A DNA stretch of 6,510 bases from Oscillospiraceae bacterium (GTDB taxonomy: Bacteria > Bacillota > Clostridia > UMGS1883), in contig SVJI01000085.1 in the NCBI GenBank assembly GCA_015069065.1, positions 1-6,510 on the forward strand. Reading direction: 5' to 3'. Positions 1-5,203 of this stretch are shown in pieces; the stretch's first letter is position 1, and the number at the start of each line of letters is the position of its first letter. A model generated the notes under the pieces. It was given only the letters and a program-made list of their open reading frames with translations. It had not been told where the DNA came from and did no database searches. Both the position numbers and the translations under genes were made by a program.

Positions 1-153
1 CTCTTCTCCACCATAATAGCTCTTTTTAATCGGAGCTTCCTTCTTCTCAACGGTAACACCAGCCCAGTTTCCAACATGCTCATTTCTACCTGTAAGCATA
101 TTGAACATTGTTGTTTTTCCGCTGTTCGGATTACCTGTCAAAGCAATTCTCAT
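1..153 (-). CDS. feoB: FeoB ferrous iron transporter, N-terminal fragment (gene runs off left edge)
   Basis: Only the first 51 codons are in the window. FeoB is the inner-membrane Fe(II) permease, with an N-terminal G-protein domain followed by a membrane domain. The fragment begins MRIALTGNPNSGKTT, which carries the G1/P-loop (GNPNSGKT, residues 7-14) at the extreme N-terminus as in FeoB. It is followed by NEHVGNWAGVTVEKK (about residues 24-38), the switch-I/G2 region with its conserved Thr, typical of clostridial FeoB. The ATG at 153-151 has a GGGGGA ribosome binding site a few bases upstream. It lies 98 bp downstream of feoA on the same strand, so a feoAB operon is expected. The membrane domain, and whether the gene is intact, cannot be judged here. 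Confidence 0.95.
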   Translation of the reverse strand, partial: MRIALTGNPNSGKTTMFNMLTGRNEHVGNWAGVTVEKKEAPIKKSYYGGEE

Positions 154-191
154 AATATATTCCCCCATATCGATTCTCAACTACTCACGTT

Positions 192-215
192 TTTGGTTAG
201 TTATCCCTAACCAAA
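192..215. promoter_or_regulatory. DtxR/IdeR-like operator in the feoA-feoB gap
   Basis: Perfect inverted repeat with 9-bp arms TTTGGTTAG (192-200) and CTAACCAAA (207-215) around a 6-bp spacer. The 16-bp core at 196-211 matches the core of the feoA operator (497-512) at 14 of 16 positions. TTAGGTTAG-type arms are known from operators of DtxR/IdeR-family iron-dependent repressors; assignment to that family is inference. It lies 38 bp upstream of the feoB ATG. A weak promoter (TTCCGA-N18-TGATAT on the minus strand, -10 at 215-220) would place the operator at the start site, as at feoA, but the -35 is poor. Confidence 0.6.
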
Positions 216-219
216 TATC

Positions 220-260
220 AAAAATAAACAGTCGGGCATCGGAAAATAAAATTACCCGAC
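220..260 (-). terminator. Possible weak terminator/attenuator between feoA and feoB
   Basis: On the minus strand, GTCGGG (260-255) can pair with CCCGAC (236-231) across an 18-nt A/T-rich loop, followed by the T-rich run TGTTTATTTTT (230-220). The 5' arm overlaps the feoA stop codon. Five of the six stem pairs are G-C, but the stem is short, the loop long and the T-run interrupted. Any termination is therefore probably partial and might lower feoB relative to feoA. Confidence 0.35.
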
Positions 261-467
261 AATAATAGCTGCTGCCAACTGATTGTCTATACTATATCTT
301 CCATCCTTAATGGAAACGATACAGCCACCCTTCAGGCGGGAAATAACCGTAATAGGCTCTCCACTGTAACAGCCCAGCGAAAAGAGAAACGAGTTAAGCT
401 CCTCGTCATTTGTGTCAATTTTTAAAACTATGTATTCTTTTCCTTCCTGAGCCTTTGTCAAGTCCAT
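252..467 (-). CDS. feoA: FeoA family ferrous iron transport accessory protein
   Basis: Small cytoplasmic SH3-like protein of the FeoA family, which partners FeoB in Fe(II) uptake, probably by contacting its cytoplasmic domain. The family pattern is visible as SLGCYSGEPITVISRLKGG (the usual LG..PG..V.V..R..GG core), then SIKDGRYSIDNQLAAAIIV, matching the C-terminal half in which the protein binds back on itself. An in-frame ATG at 476 would add three residues, but GGCGGAG touches it directly and cannot serve it. The ATG at 467 has 9-nt spacing and gives MDLTKAQEGKEY, 71 residues, a normal FeoA length. It is followed by feoB. A strong promoter and a DtxR-like operator lie just upstream, so iron-responsive repression is likely. 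Confidence 0.9.
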   Translation of the reverse strand: MDLTKAQEGKEYIVLKIDTNDEELNSFLFSLGCYSGEPITVISRLKGGCIVSIKDGRYSIDNQLAAAIIVG

Positions 468-476
468 AATATACAT

Positions 477-483
477 CTCCGCC
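477..483 (-). promoter_or_regulatory. feoA ribosome binding site (decides the start)
   Basis: Minus-strand GGCGGAG abuts the first in-frame ATG (476) but lies 9 nt from the second ATG (467). It therefore supports the shorter, 71-residue FeoA. Confidence 0.65.
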
Positions 484-493
484 TTGCCAGATT

Positions 494-515
494 TGAGTTA
501 GTTATTACTAACTAA
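494..515. promoter_or_regulatory. DtxR/IdeR-like operator at the feoA start site
   Basis: Imperfect palindrome with arms AGTTAG (496-501) and CTAACT (508-513) around TTATTA. A second phasing, TTAGTTA-N4-TAACTAA (498-504/509-515), also exists. The core 497-512 matches the operator at 196-211 at 14 of 16 positions. It begins a few bases downstream of the -10 box (521-526) and covers the predicted transcription start near 514, where a bound repressor would block initiation. Identity of the regulator is inferred from operator style and the iron-uptake context; no regulator gene is in the window. Confidence 0.65.
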
Positions 516-520
516 CCGAT

Positions 521-549
521 ATTTTATCAGCTAATCTTATCTTTGTCAA
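521..549 (-). promoter_or_regulatory. feoA(B) sigma-A promoter
   Basis: Minus strand: perfect -35 TTGACA (549-544), a 17-bp spacer and -10 TAAAAT (526-521). The predicted start near 514 falls inside the palindromic operator, giving a leader of about 47 nt before the feoA ATG at 467. Confidence 0.85.
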
Positions 550-635
550 TACCTTTTTACCGATTTTTTCTTATTTTCTGCCACTAGTATTCCAATATTT
601 ACATAAAAGGTTTTAGGAATCAACGTCGAATATAT

Positions 636-714
636 TAACAGGCAGATGCAGTCCTTACGCGCCCACGGTAAGGAAGCGGTGCATCTGTTAAATATTATTC
701 TGTGGGCAGAAAGG
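636..714 (+). promoter_or_regulatory. Structured leader with predicted pseudoknot upstream of the LysM gene
   Basis: The stretch before the LysM gene folds well. Outer stem: CAGATGCA (643-650) with TGCATCTG (680-687), 8 perfect pairs, extendable by TAA (636-638)/TTA (688-690) across a 4-nt bulge. Inner stem: CCTTAC (653-658) with GTAAGG (668-673). The 9-nt loop holds GCCCACG (661-667), which can pair with TGTGGGC (701-707): six Watson-Crick pairs plus one G-U, joined by an A/T-rich 13-nt linker. The second strand ends 2 nt before the AAAGG ribosome binding site (710-714), so the fold could control ribosome access. It does not resemble the c-di-AMP (ydaO) riboswitch often found before cell-wall genes, nor another class I recognise. 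No convincing promoter was seen; weak options are CTGCCA-N18-CATAAA (578-607) and a lone TATATT at 631-636. Confidence 0.55.
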
Positions 715-724
715 TTATGAAAAT

Positions 725-1927
725 ATGAAGCATAAAAAACTGATATCGGCAATTGCTGCATTGACAATGCTTCCGACAGCTGCACTGGCAGATGTCAGCT
801 ATACTGTACAGAAAGGAGATTCATACTGGAATATTTCCCAGAGATTCAACACAAGTCTCAGTTCTGTGATGAATGCAAATAATGCAAGTGGAAACACTGC
901 ACTTACGGTAGGACAGATAATCACCGTGCCCTCCCATACATACACCGTACAGAAAGGAGATTCATATTACCTTATTGCAAAAAAATGCGGCGTTACACTC
1001 TCCGCACTGCTAAGTGCCAATAACGCCACAACTACCTCCTCCCTATATGCGGGGCAGAAAATCACAATACCCGGAGAAAGGGGCGGATATAAAACCCACA
1101 CAGTTCAAAAGGGGGAAACCTACTGGACAATTTCCCAAAAATACTCTGTCAGCCTGTCATCTCTGCTTGCGGCAAACGGCGCCGGCGAGGGCAGTGTTCT
1201 CTATGTAGGAGATATTGTTAAAATTCCGAGTTCATCTTCAGGAAATAATTCATCTTCATCCTCTTCCACCCCTACAGTAACATATACGACCTATACAGTA
1301 AAGGATGGAGATACACTGTGGAACATAGCGATAAAACACGGCATCCCTTATTCTGAGTTGTTGTCTGTGAACTCTCTTACCGAATCAAGCTACATATATA
1401 CAGGTATGAAGCTGACAATCCCCGTTCACCATATCCCTGTAAAGTATGCCCCAGCGGGCTACGGAGAACTTCTGAACTGGTTTACGGAGGCTCAGTATGT
1501 TGTTCCGATAAACACTGATTTTACAATAGTTGACCTTACTACAGGGAAAAGCTTCAACGCACGCAGAACTGTAGGCAGCGGTCATGCTGACTGCGAGCCG
1601 CTCACTGCAAATGACACCGCTATTATGAAAGAAATCTGGGGCGGAAGCTTCAACTGGAACAAGAGAAGTGTTCTCGTCAAATGCAAAGGGCGCACAATAG
1701 CCGCAAGTGCTGCAGGTATGCTGCACGCAGGAAATGAGGGTGCTGCCGGCGGTGAATGGACAAGCTGGCGCAGTGATGATTACGGTGCAGGTACAAATTA
1801 TGACTACATAAAGGGCAATAATGCCCACGGTCACTTTGATTTGCATTTTTACAAATCCGTAGGACATAGCAGCGAAGTGGAAAACGCCACCCATCAGGCA
1901 AATATTCTTAAAAGTGCAGGACAGTAA
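725..1927 (+). CDS. Secreted four-LysM protein with a His/Asp-rich C-terminal domain
   Basis: A 400-residue exported protein. The N-terminus KHKK plus a hydrophobic run (residues 6-20) and ALA|D is a Sec signal peptide with predicted cleavage after residue 22. Four LysM domains follow, at about 25-69, 72-116, 124-168 and 189-233. Each starts like YTVQKGDSYWNIS and ends like VGQIITVP. A Ser-rich linker (169-182) precedes the fourth. LysM binds GlcNAc-containing glycans, so attachment to peptidoglycan is expected. The C-terminal domain (about 240-395) has HxD (287/289), D297, two Trp, H334, HxHxDxH (368-374), H381 and H390, a possible metal site. It resembles a C-terminal region I have seen in clostridial LysM proteins, but I cannot name its activity. 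The start is set by AAAGG 10 nt upstream; an ATG at 717 hits a stop after three codons. It is transcribed divergently from feoA, alone, and ends in the shared palindrome. Confidence 0.9.
   Translation: MKHKKLISAIAALTMLPTAALADVSYTVQKGDSYWNISQRFNTSLSSVMNANNASGNTALTVGQIITVPSHTYTVQKGDSYYLIAKKCGVTLSALLSANNATTTSSLYAGQKITIPGERGGYKTHTVQKGETYWTISQKYSVSLSSLLAANGAGEGSVLYVGDIVKIPSSSSGNNSSSSSSTPTVTYTTYTVKDGDTLWNIAIKHGIPYSELLSVNSLTESSYIYTGMKLTIPVHHIPVKYAPAGYGELLNWFTEAQYVVPINTDFTIVDLTTGKSFNARRTVGSGHADCEPLTANDTAIMKEIWGGSFNWNKRSVLVKCKGRTIAASAAGMLHAGNEGAAGGEWTSWRSDDYGAGTNYDYIKGNNAHGHFDLHFYKSVGHSSEVENATHQANILKSAGQ
806..966 (+). repeat. Exact 20-nt repeat linking LysM domains 1 and 2
   Basis: GTACAGAAAGGAGATTCATA occurs at 806-825 and again at 947-966, 141 bp (47 codons) apart. 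It encodes VQKGDSY in LysM 1 and LysM 2. The 47-residue period equals one LysM unit plus spacer, as expected from internal tandem duplication. LysM 3 and LysM 4 have diverged at this stretch. Confidence 0.8.
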
Positions 1928-1980
1928 ATAAATAAAAAATATTCCCCGAAAATTTTCGGGGAATATTTTTTATTTATTTA
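1925..1980. terminator. Bidirectional terminator, 56-bp perfect palindrome
   Basis: Perfect palindrome with 28-bp arms centred between 1952 and 1953. The core is CCCCGAAAATTTTCGGGG (1944-1961), flanked by A/T-rich arms that supply a T-rich run on either strand. The TAA of the LysM gene (1925-1927) and the TAA of the convergent CvpA-family gene (1972-1970) both lie inside it. It should end transcription from both sides. Confidence 0.9.
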
Positions 1981-2548
1981 TGAAACCTGACAGCACTTCT
2001 GCCACAATATTATCCTCATATAAATTGATTGCAAGGTATGATTTTTCGATGCTTTGCGCTGCGCCTGACAATGCCTCATTTCCTCCCAATGCGGCGATAG
2101 TTCCTATCATTATGTAGCACACAAGGATGCCGCTGAGTGCCCCTGCCGCCATTCCCAAAAGTGAATTTGCCTGTTTTAATACAGGGAGCTTTGCCGTTAT
2201 ATTAGCCACGCATGCAAGCAGCGTAACAGCTATTTTCACAATAATAATAACTGCACAGAAGCTGATTACATTCATTACAATCATTGACGCTGCTTCAACA
2301 AGCGCATCATTTATAAGAAGCTGTGCATTCCCACTGGCGTTTTTTACAAGCAACTCGTTTACATAAGCCCTTACACTGTCACCTACAGAGGAGCTGTACA
2401 AAAACTGCGACACAGGTCTGTAAAGCACCATGCTCAGAATAAGAGAAAGCAAAGTGGATGCCGCCCCCACAAGAGTCCGTATAAGTCCACGCTTTGAACC
2501 CCAAAGCATGAATAATGCTATTATTAGTACCAAAACTATGTCAGCCAT
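1970..2548 (-). CDS. CvpA-family integral membrane protein
   Basis: 192 residues. The N-terminus, ADIVLVLII followed by GSKRGLIRTL (about 2-26), has the Asp near the start and the KRGL-x-R motif typical of the CvpA (colicin V production) family. Hydrophobic segments lie at about 3-16, 24-43, 87-115 and 129-154. NSLLGMAAGALSGILV (128-143) matches the conserved N-x-x-LG...G...G motif of the family's last helix. CvpA-family proteins are linked to envelope homeostasis in some bacteria; the biochemical role is unknown. A GTG at 2557 could start three codons earlier, but it lies within the Shine-Dalgarno GGAAGGTG, which is 6 nt from the ATG at 2548; the ATG is preferred. It is the last gene of the ecf-truA operon, 17 nt after its neighbour, and stops inside the shared terminator. 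Confidence 0.82.
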   Translation of the reverse strand: MADIVLVLIIALFMLWGSKRGLIRTLVGAASTLLSLILSMVLYRPVSQFLYSSSVGDSVRAYVNELLVKNASGNAQLLINDALVEAASMIVMNVISFCAVIIIVKIAVTLLACVANITAKLPVLKQANSLLGMAAGALSGILVCYIMIGTIAALGGNEALSGAAQSIEKSYLAINLYEDNIVAEVLSGFINK

Positions 2549-2554
2549 ACAATA

Positions 2555-2562
2555 CACCTTCC
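2555..2562 (-). promoter_or_regulatory. Ribosome binding site of the CvpA-family gene
   Basis: Minus-strand GGAAGGTG ends 6 nt before the ATG at 2548. Its last three bases are the alternative in-frame GTG, which argues against that GTG being the start. Confidence 0.6.
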
Positions 2563-2565
2563 ATG

Positions 2566-3672
2566 TTATTCCAGAATTTCTGCATCCGCACTTCCCAATA
2601 CAAATAAATGCTTGTTATCGTTATATAATTCTATCTTGTTTGCGCCAAATTTCGACTGTATATTCTTTTTTTCGTGCAATGAAGAATCTGTTATATATAT
2701 ATTCTTTCCAAAAGCAAGACCTATGCCGCTCTCACTCACGCTGATGTCATCAATCATTTCAGTATAGCTTTTCTCCGCCGTGACTTTACCCAGACGGTTT
2801 ATAACCTTGACTGTTACCGAGCCTGAATCGGACAGTGCCGTTACCATCATATCAGGATTTGACACATCTGCCTTGATAAGAGTCTTTTCCTCGTAATCAT
2901 ATGCCCACTTTTGTGTTCCGTCAGCATTGAAATATGACAGAGTATGACTTCCCAGAGCGGTAAACGTGCCGTTCCGATTAAAATTCACACTGTAAAAAAC
3001 TTTTGAATCAAAGGTCTTTTTCTCTATCACCTTAGCATCGGTTATATCAAGCAGTATAATTTCGCCCACCAGTTTTTCCTTACCCGCTGCAGCAAGCGAA
3101 AGAACAATTGCATCATTATCATAGTTAATATCCGCATCGATAAACTCGCTCTTGCTGATATCCCACTTGAAAATAGCCTCACCGCTGCGGTTGTATATCA
3201 TACATTCGCAGTTGTAGCCCTCCTTTTCCGTTGCGATAAGGAGGTAGCCGTTCTTATTAACCTTTGCCCCAACAATCCTGTTCTCCGTTTTTATTGAGTA
3301 ATACAGTCTGTTTTCTTTATACACCTCTGCCTCAAGAGAATCTTCGTTATAACACACCAGATATTCACCCTCAGTATGTAAAACAGGCTTCGACAGTGCC
3401 AGTGTAACACTTTCACAGTCGGCAGCTTCGTTATAAAAATTCAGTGACGTAGTTGTTATATATGCAACGCGATCACCCACTTTTCTGATGTCACCGCCTG
3501 AAAAGCGAACGGCATCTCCCCCTTGGGATGTAATTACTGAACTGTTTTCTTCATCCTTGAATTTAAATATGTCTCTGTCACGATTTTGGTAAAATATAAT
3601 CACGAACATAGATAAGATAACAACCACTGCGGCTGTATTTTTTAATATATTCAATAATTTTTCTTTATTCAT
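2566..3672 (-). CDS. Membrane-anchored beta-propeller-like protein (DUF5711-like)
   Basis: 368 residues of unknown function. A short basic cytoplasmic N-terminus (MNKEKLLNILKN) precedes one transmembrane segment (about 13-29). The remainder is hydrophilic and predicted to lie outside. The outer part repeats short beta-strand units with Gly/Asn/Asp turns, for example GYLLIATEKEGYNCECMIYN, TLSYFNADGTQKWAYDY and VTVKVINRLGK, a WD40/PQQ-propeller-like texture. From memory this fits the clostridial family DUF5711; a profile search is needed. There are no evident catalytic motifs. The ATG overlaps the 3' end of truA by 8 bp and has GGAGGT 5 nt upstream. It sits between truA and a CvpA-family membrane protein, so a shared envelope role with the latter is plausible but not shown. 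Confidence 0.72.
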   Translation of the reverse strand: MNKEKLLNILKNTAAVVVILSMFVIIFYQNRDRDIFKFKDEENSSVITSQGGDAVRFSGGDIRKVGDRVAYITTTSLNFYNEAADCESVTLALSKPVLHTEGEYLVCYNEDSLEAEVYKENRLYYSIKTENRIVGAKVNKNGYLLIATEKEGYNCECMIYNRSGEAIFKWDISKSEFIDADINYDNDAIVLSLAAAGKEKLVGEIILLDITDAKVIEKKTFDSKVFYSVNFNRNGTFTALGSHTLSYFNADGTQKWAYDYEEKTLIKADVSNPDMMVTALSDSGSVTVKVINRLGKVTAEKSYTEMIDDISVSESGIGLAFGKNIYITDSSLHEKKNIQSKFGANKIELYNDNKHLFVLGSADAEILE

Positions 3673-4399
3673 AATTGACCTCCACCAGTGAAAGGCCCTG
3701 AGGCGGGGCTGTAATACCCATCTTTCGCCTGTCCTTCATTTCTATAAGATTATCAATATCAGTTACCGAAAGCTTTCCGTTACCCACATAAACAAGTGTA
3801 CCGACAATAATGCGCACCATGTTATACAAAAATCCGTCTGCGGCAGCACGCACGGTTATTACATTACCGCTCTTCTCTACTGACAGCTCCGTAACGGTCC
3901 GCACCGTTGTTTTAACCTTGCTCCCCGCGGCACAAAACGCCGCAAAATCATGCCTGCCGCAAATAACCTGCGCCGCCTGCTGCATTTTCTCCACATCCAG
4001 CAGGACAGGATAATGCCATGCAAAATTTCTCTGCAGCGGGTCAGCAACACTTGCATTTACTATTTTATACTCGTATGCCTTGGTCACAGTTTTAAAACGT
4101 GCGTTAAAGTCATCGTCTGCCGTTTCACATTTATACGCCCTTATATCAGGCGGCAGCATGGTATTAAGTACAAATGGAATTTTATCGCACGGTATGGTTG
4201 TATCTCCGCAAAAGCTGCATACATAAATTTTGGCATGAACGCCTGCATCCGTACGTGAACAGCCTGTGACGGCAGTTTCTGCACCAAACATACTACTCAG
4301 AACCGTTTCCATTATCTCCTGAATGGTTATACCGTTCTTTTGCCGCTGCCATCCGTGATAATTTGTCCCATCATATGAAATTGTCAGTTTATATGTCAT
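3665..4399 (-). CDS. truA: tRNA pseudouridine(38-40) synthase TruA
   Basis: 244 residues, a normal length for TruA, which converts uridine to pseudouridine at positions 38-40 of the tRNA anticodon stem-loop. The start YKLTISYDGTNYHGWQRQ is the TruA hallmark. The catalytic Asp is D51 in GCSRTDAGVHA. FNARFKTVTKAYEYKI (about 98-113) carries the conserved Arg and the active-site Tyr (Y109). RHDFAAFCAAGS (149-160), GFLYNMVRIIVGTL (189-202) and TAPPQGLSLVEVNY (230-243) complete the C-terminal half. The ATG directly abuts the ecfT stop (TAA-ATG), and the 3' end overlaps the DUF5711-like gene by 8 bp, so translation is probably coupled through the operon. truA next to ecfT is a common arrangement in Firmicutes. 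Confidence 0.97.
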   Translation of the reverse strand: MTYKLTISYDGTNYHGWQRQKNGITIQEIMETVLSSMFGAETAVTGCSRTDAGVHAKIYVCSFCGDTTIPCDKIPFVLNTMLPPDIRAYKCETADDDFNARFKTVTKAYEYKIVNASVADPLQRNFAWHYPVLLDVEKMQQAAQVICGRHDFAAFCAAGSKVKTTVRTVTELSVEKSGNVITVRAAADGFLYNMVRIIVGTLVYVGNGKLSVTDIDNLIEMKDRRKMGITAPPQGLSLVEVNYE

Positions 4400-5203
4400 T
4401 TATAACACAACCTTTACCACGACAAGGATAATGCACATCAAAATACCGCAAACAAGAGCATAGGTGTCATATTTTCCAAAACAAAACCGTCTGTAGCTTG
4501 TCCTTGGTGCGTCGCTGTTATAGCACCTGCATTCCATGGCAACTGCCAGTTCATCTGCACGCCTGAAAGCACTTACAAAAAGAGGAATAAGAATAGGTAT
4601 CATGGCTTTAATGCGCTTTATCGGATTTCCGTTCTCAAAATCTGCACCGCGGGAGGTCTGTGCCTTTATGATTTTATCTGTTTCATCCAGAAGTGTTGGA
4701 ATAAAACGCAGTGCAATACCTATCATCATTACGAAAACGGATATGGGAACACCTATTTTTTTCAGTGGTGACAAAAGCACCTCCAGACCCCCTGTCAGAA
4801 CTGTGGGGGTTGTAGTCAGCGTCAGAAGCGAACTGCCTATTATAAGAAGAATTATCCTTACCGCCATTTTCAGTGCCAGTGCTACACCCTCTAAAGTAAC
4901 AGTAAATGCTCCCTTTGAAAAAAGCACTGTTTCACCTGGTGTAAGGAAAAGATTCAGCACCGCCGTAAAAATCACAATGAGCATAATCGGTTTTAGCCCA
5001 CGCAGCATGAATTTTACAGGAATATTCGATACCTTTATAAAAAACACCGTCATCAGTATAACAATCAGATATTCCGAAACGGAATTTATCATAAAAAGTA
5101 TTATCATGTAAAAGAGCGTCCAGAGGATTTTTGTACGGGGGTCCATTTTATGGAGCGGAGATTCACAGTCATAATACTGCCCGATAGTAATATCACGAAT
5201 CAT
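4400..5203 (-). CDS. ecfT: ECF transporter transmembrane protein EcfT
   Basis: 267 residues. EcfT is the membrane scaffold that joins the EcfA ATPases to interchangeable substrate-binding S components in vitamin and metal importers. The sequence shows HKMDPRTKI (18-26), several hydrophobic helices (about 27-55, 71-87, 104-129, 151-170 and 246-267) and TTPTVLTGGLEVLLSPLKK (131-149). The two coupling-helix Arg motifs are AQTSRGADF (R185) and AMECRCY (R226), which contact the ATPase pair. The second motif has Cys where the usual A-R-G has Ala and Gly. The ATG lies in a 4-bp ATGA overlap with ecfA2, after GGAGGTGGAG. The stop abuts the truA start. No S component is nearby, consistent with a shared group II module. 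Confidence 0.96.
   Translation of the reverse strand: MIRDITIGQYYDCESPLHKMDPRTKILWTLFYMIILFMINSVSEYLIVILMTVFFIKVSNIPVKFMLRGLKPIMLIVIFTAVLNLFLTPGETVLFSKGAFTVTLEGVALALKMAVRIILLIIGSSLLTLTTTPTVLTGGLEVLLSPLKKIGVPISVFVMMIGIALRFIPTLLDETDKIIKAQTSRGADFENGNPIKRIKAMIPILIPLFVSAFRRADELAVAMECRCYNSDAPRTSYRRFCFGKYDTYALVCGILMCIILVVVKVVL

Noticed and set aside
624..627. CGTC as the -10 of an extracytoplasmic-function sigma promoter for the LysM gene
   Set aside because: No matching AAC-type -35 at the right distance, so the tetramer alone is not enough.
598..636. TTTACA (598-603) with TATATT (631-636) as a sigma-A promoter for the LysM gene
   Set aside because: The spacer is 27 bp, far from 17; no usable pairing of these boxes.
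636..714. c-di-AMP (ydaO/yuaA) riboswitch before the LysM gene
   Set aside because: The folded region is too short and simple and lacks the multi-helix arrangement of that class; only the gene context fits.
546..785. 79-residue minus-strand open frame across the feoA promoter region and the LysM leader
   Set aside because: It overlaps the feoA -35 box, the folded leader and the LysM start, resembles no family I know, and sits where non-coding structure explains the sequence better.
1385..1894. 169-residue minus-strand open frame antisense to the LysM gene
   Set aside because: Cys-rich, patternless translation lying entirely within a convincing coding gene; a shadow frame.
4536..5111. 191-residue plus-strand open frame antisense to ecfT
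   Set aside because: Ser/Ile/Lys-rich shadow of the hydrophobic EcfT codons; no domain pattern, and the opposite strand is clearly ecfT.
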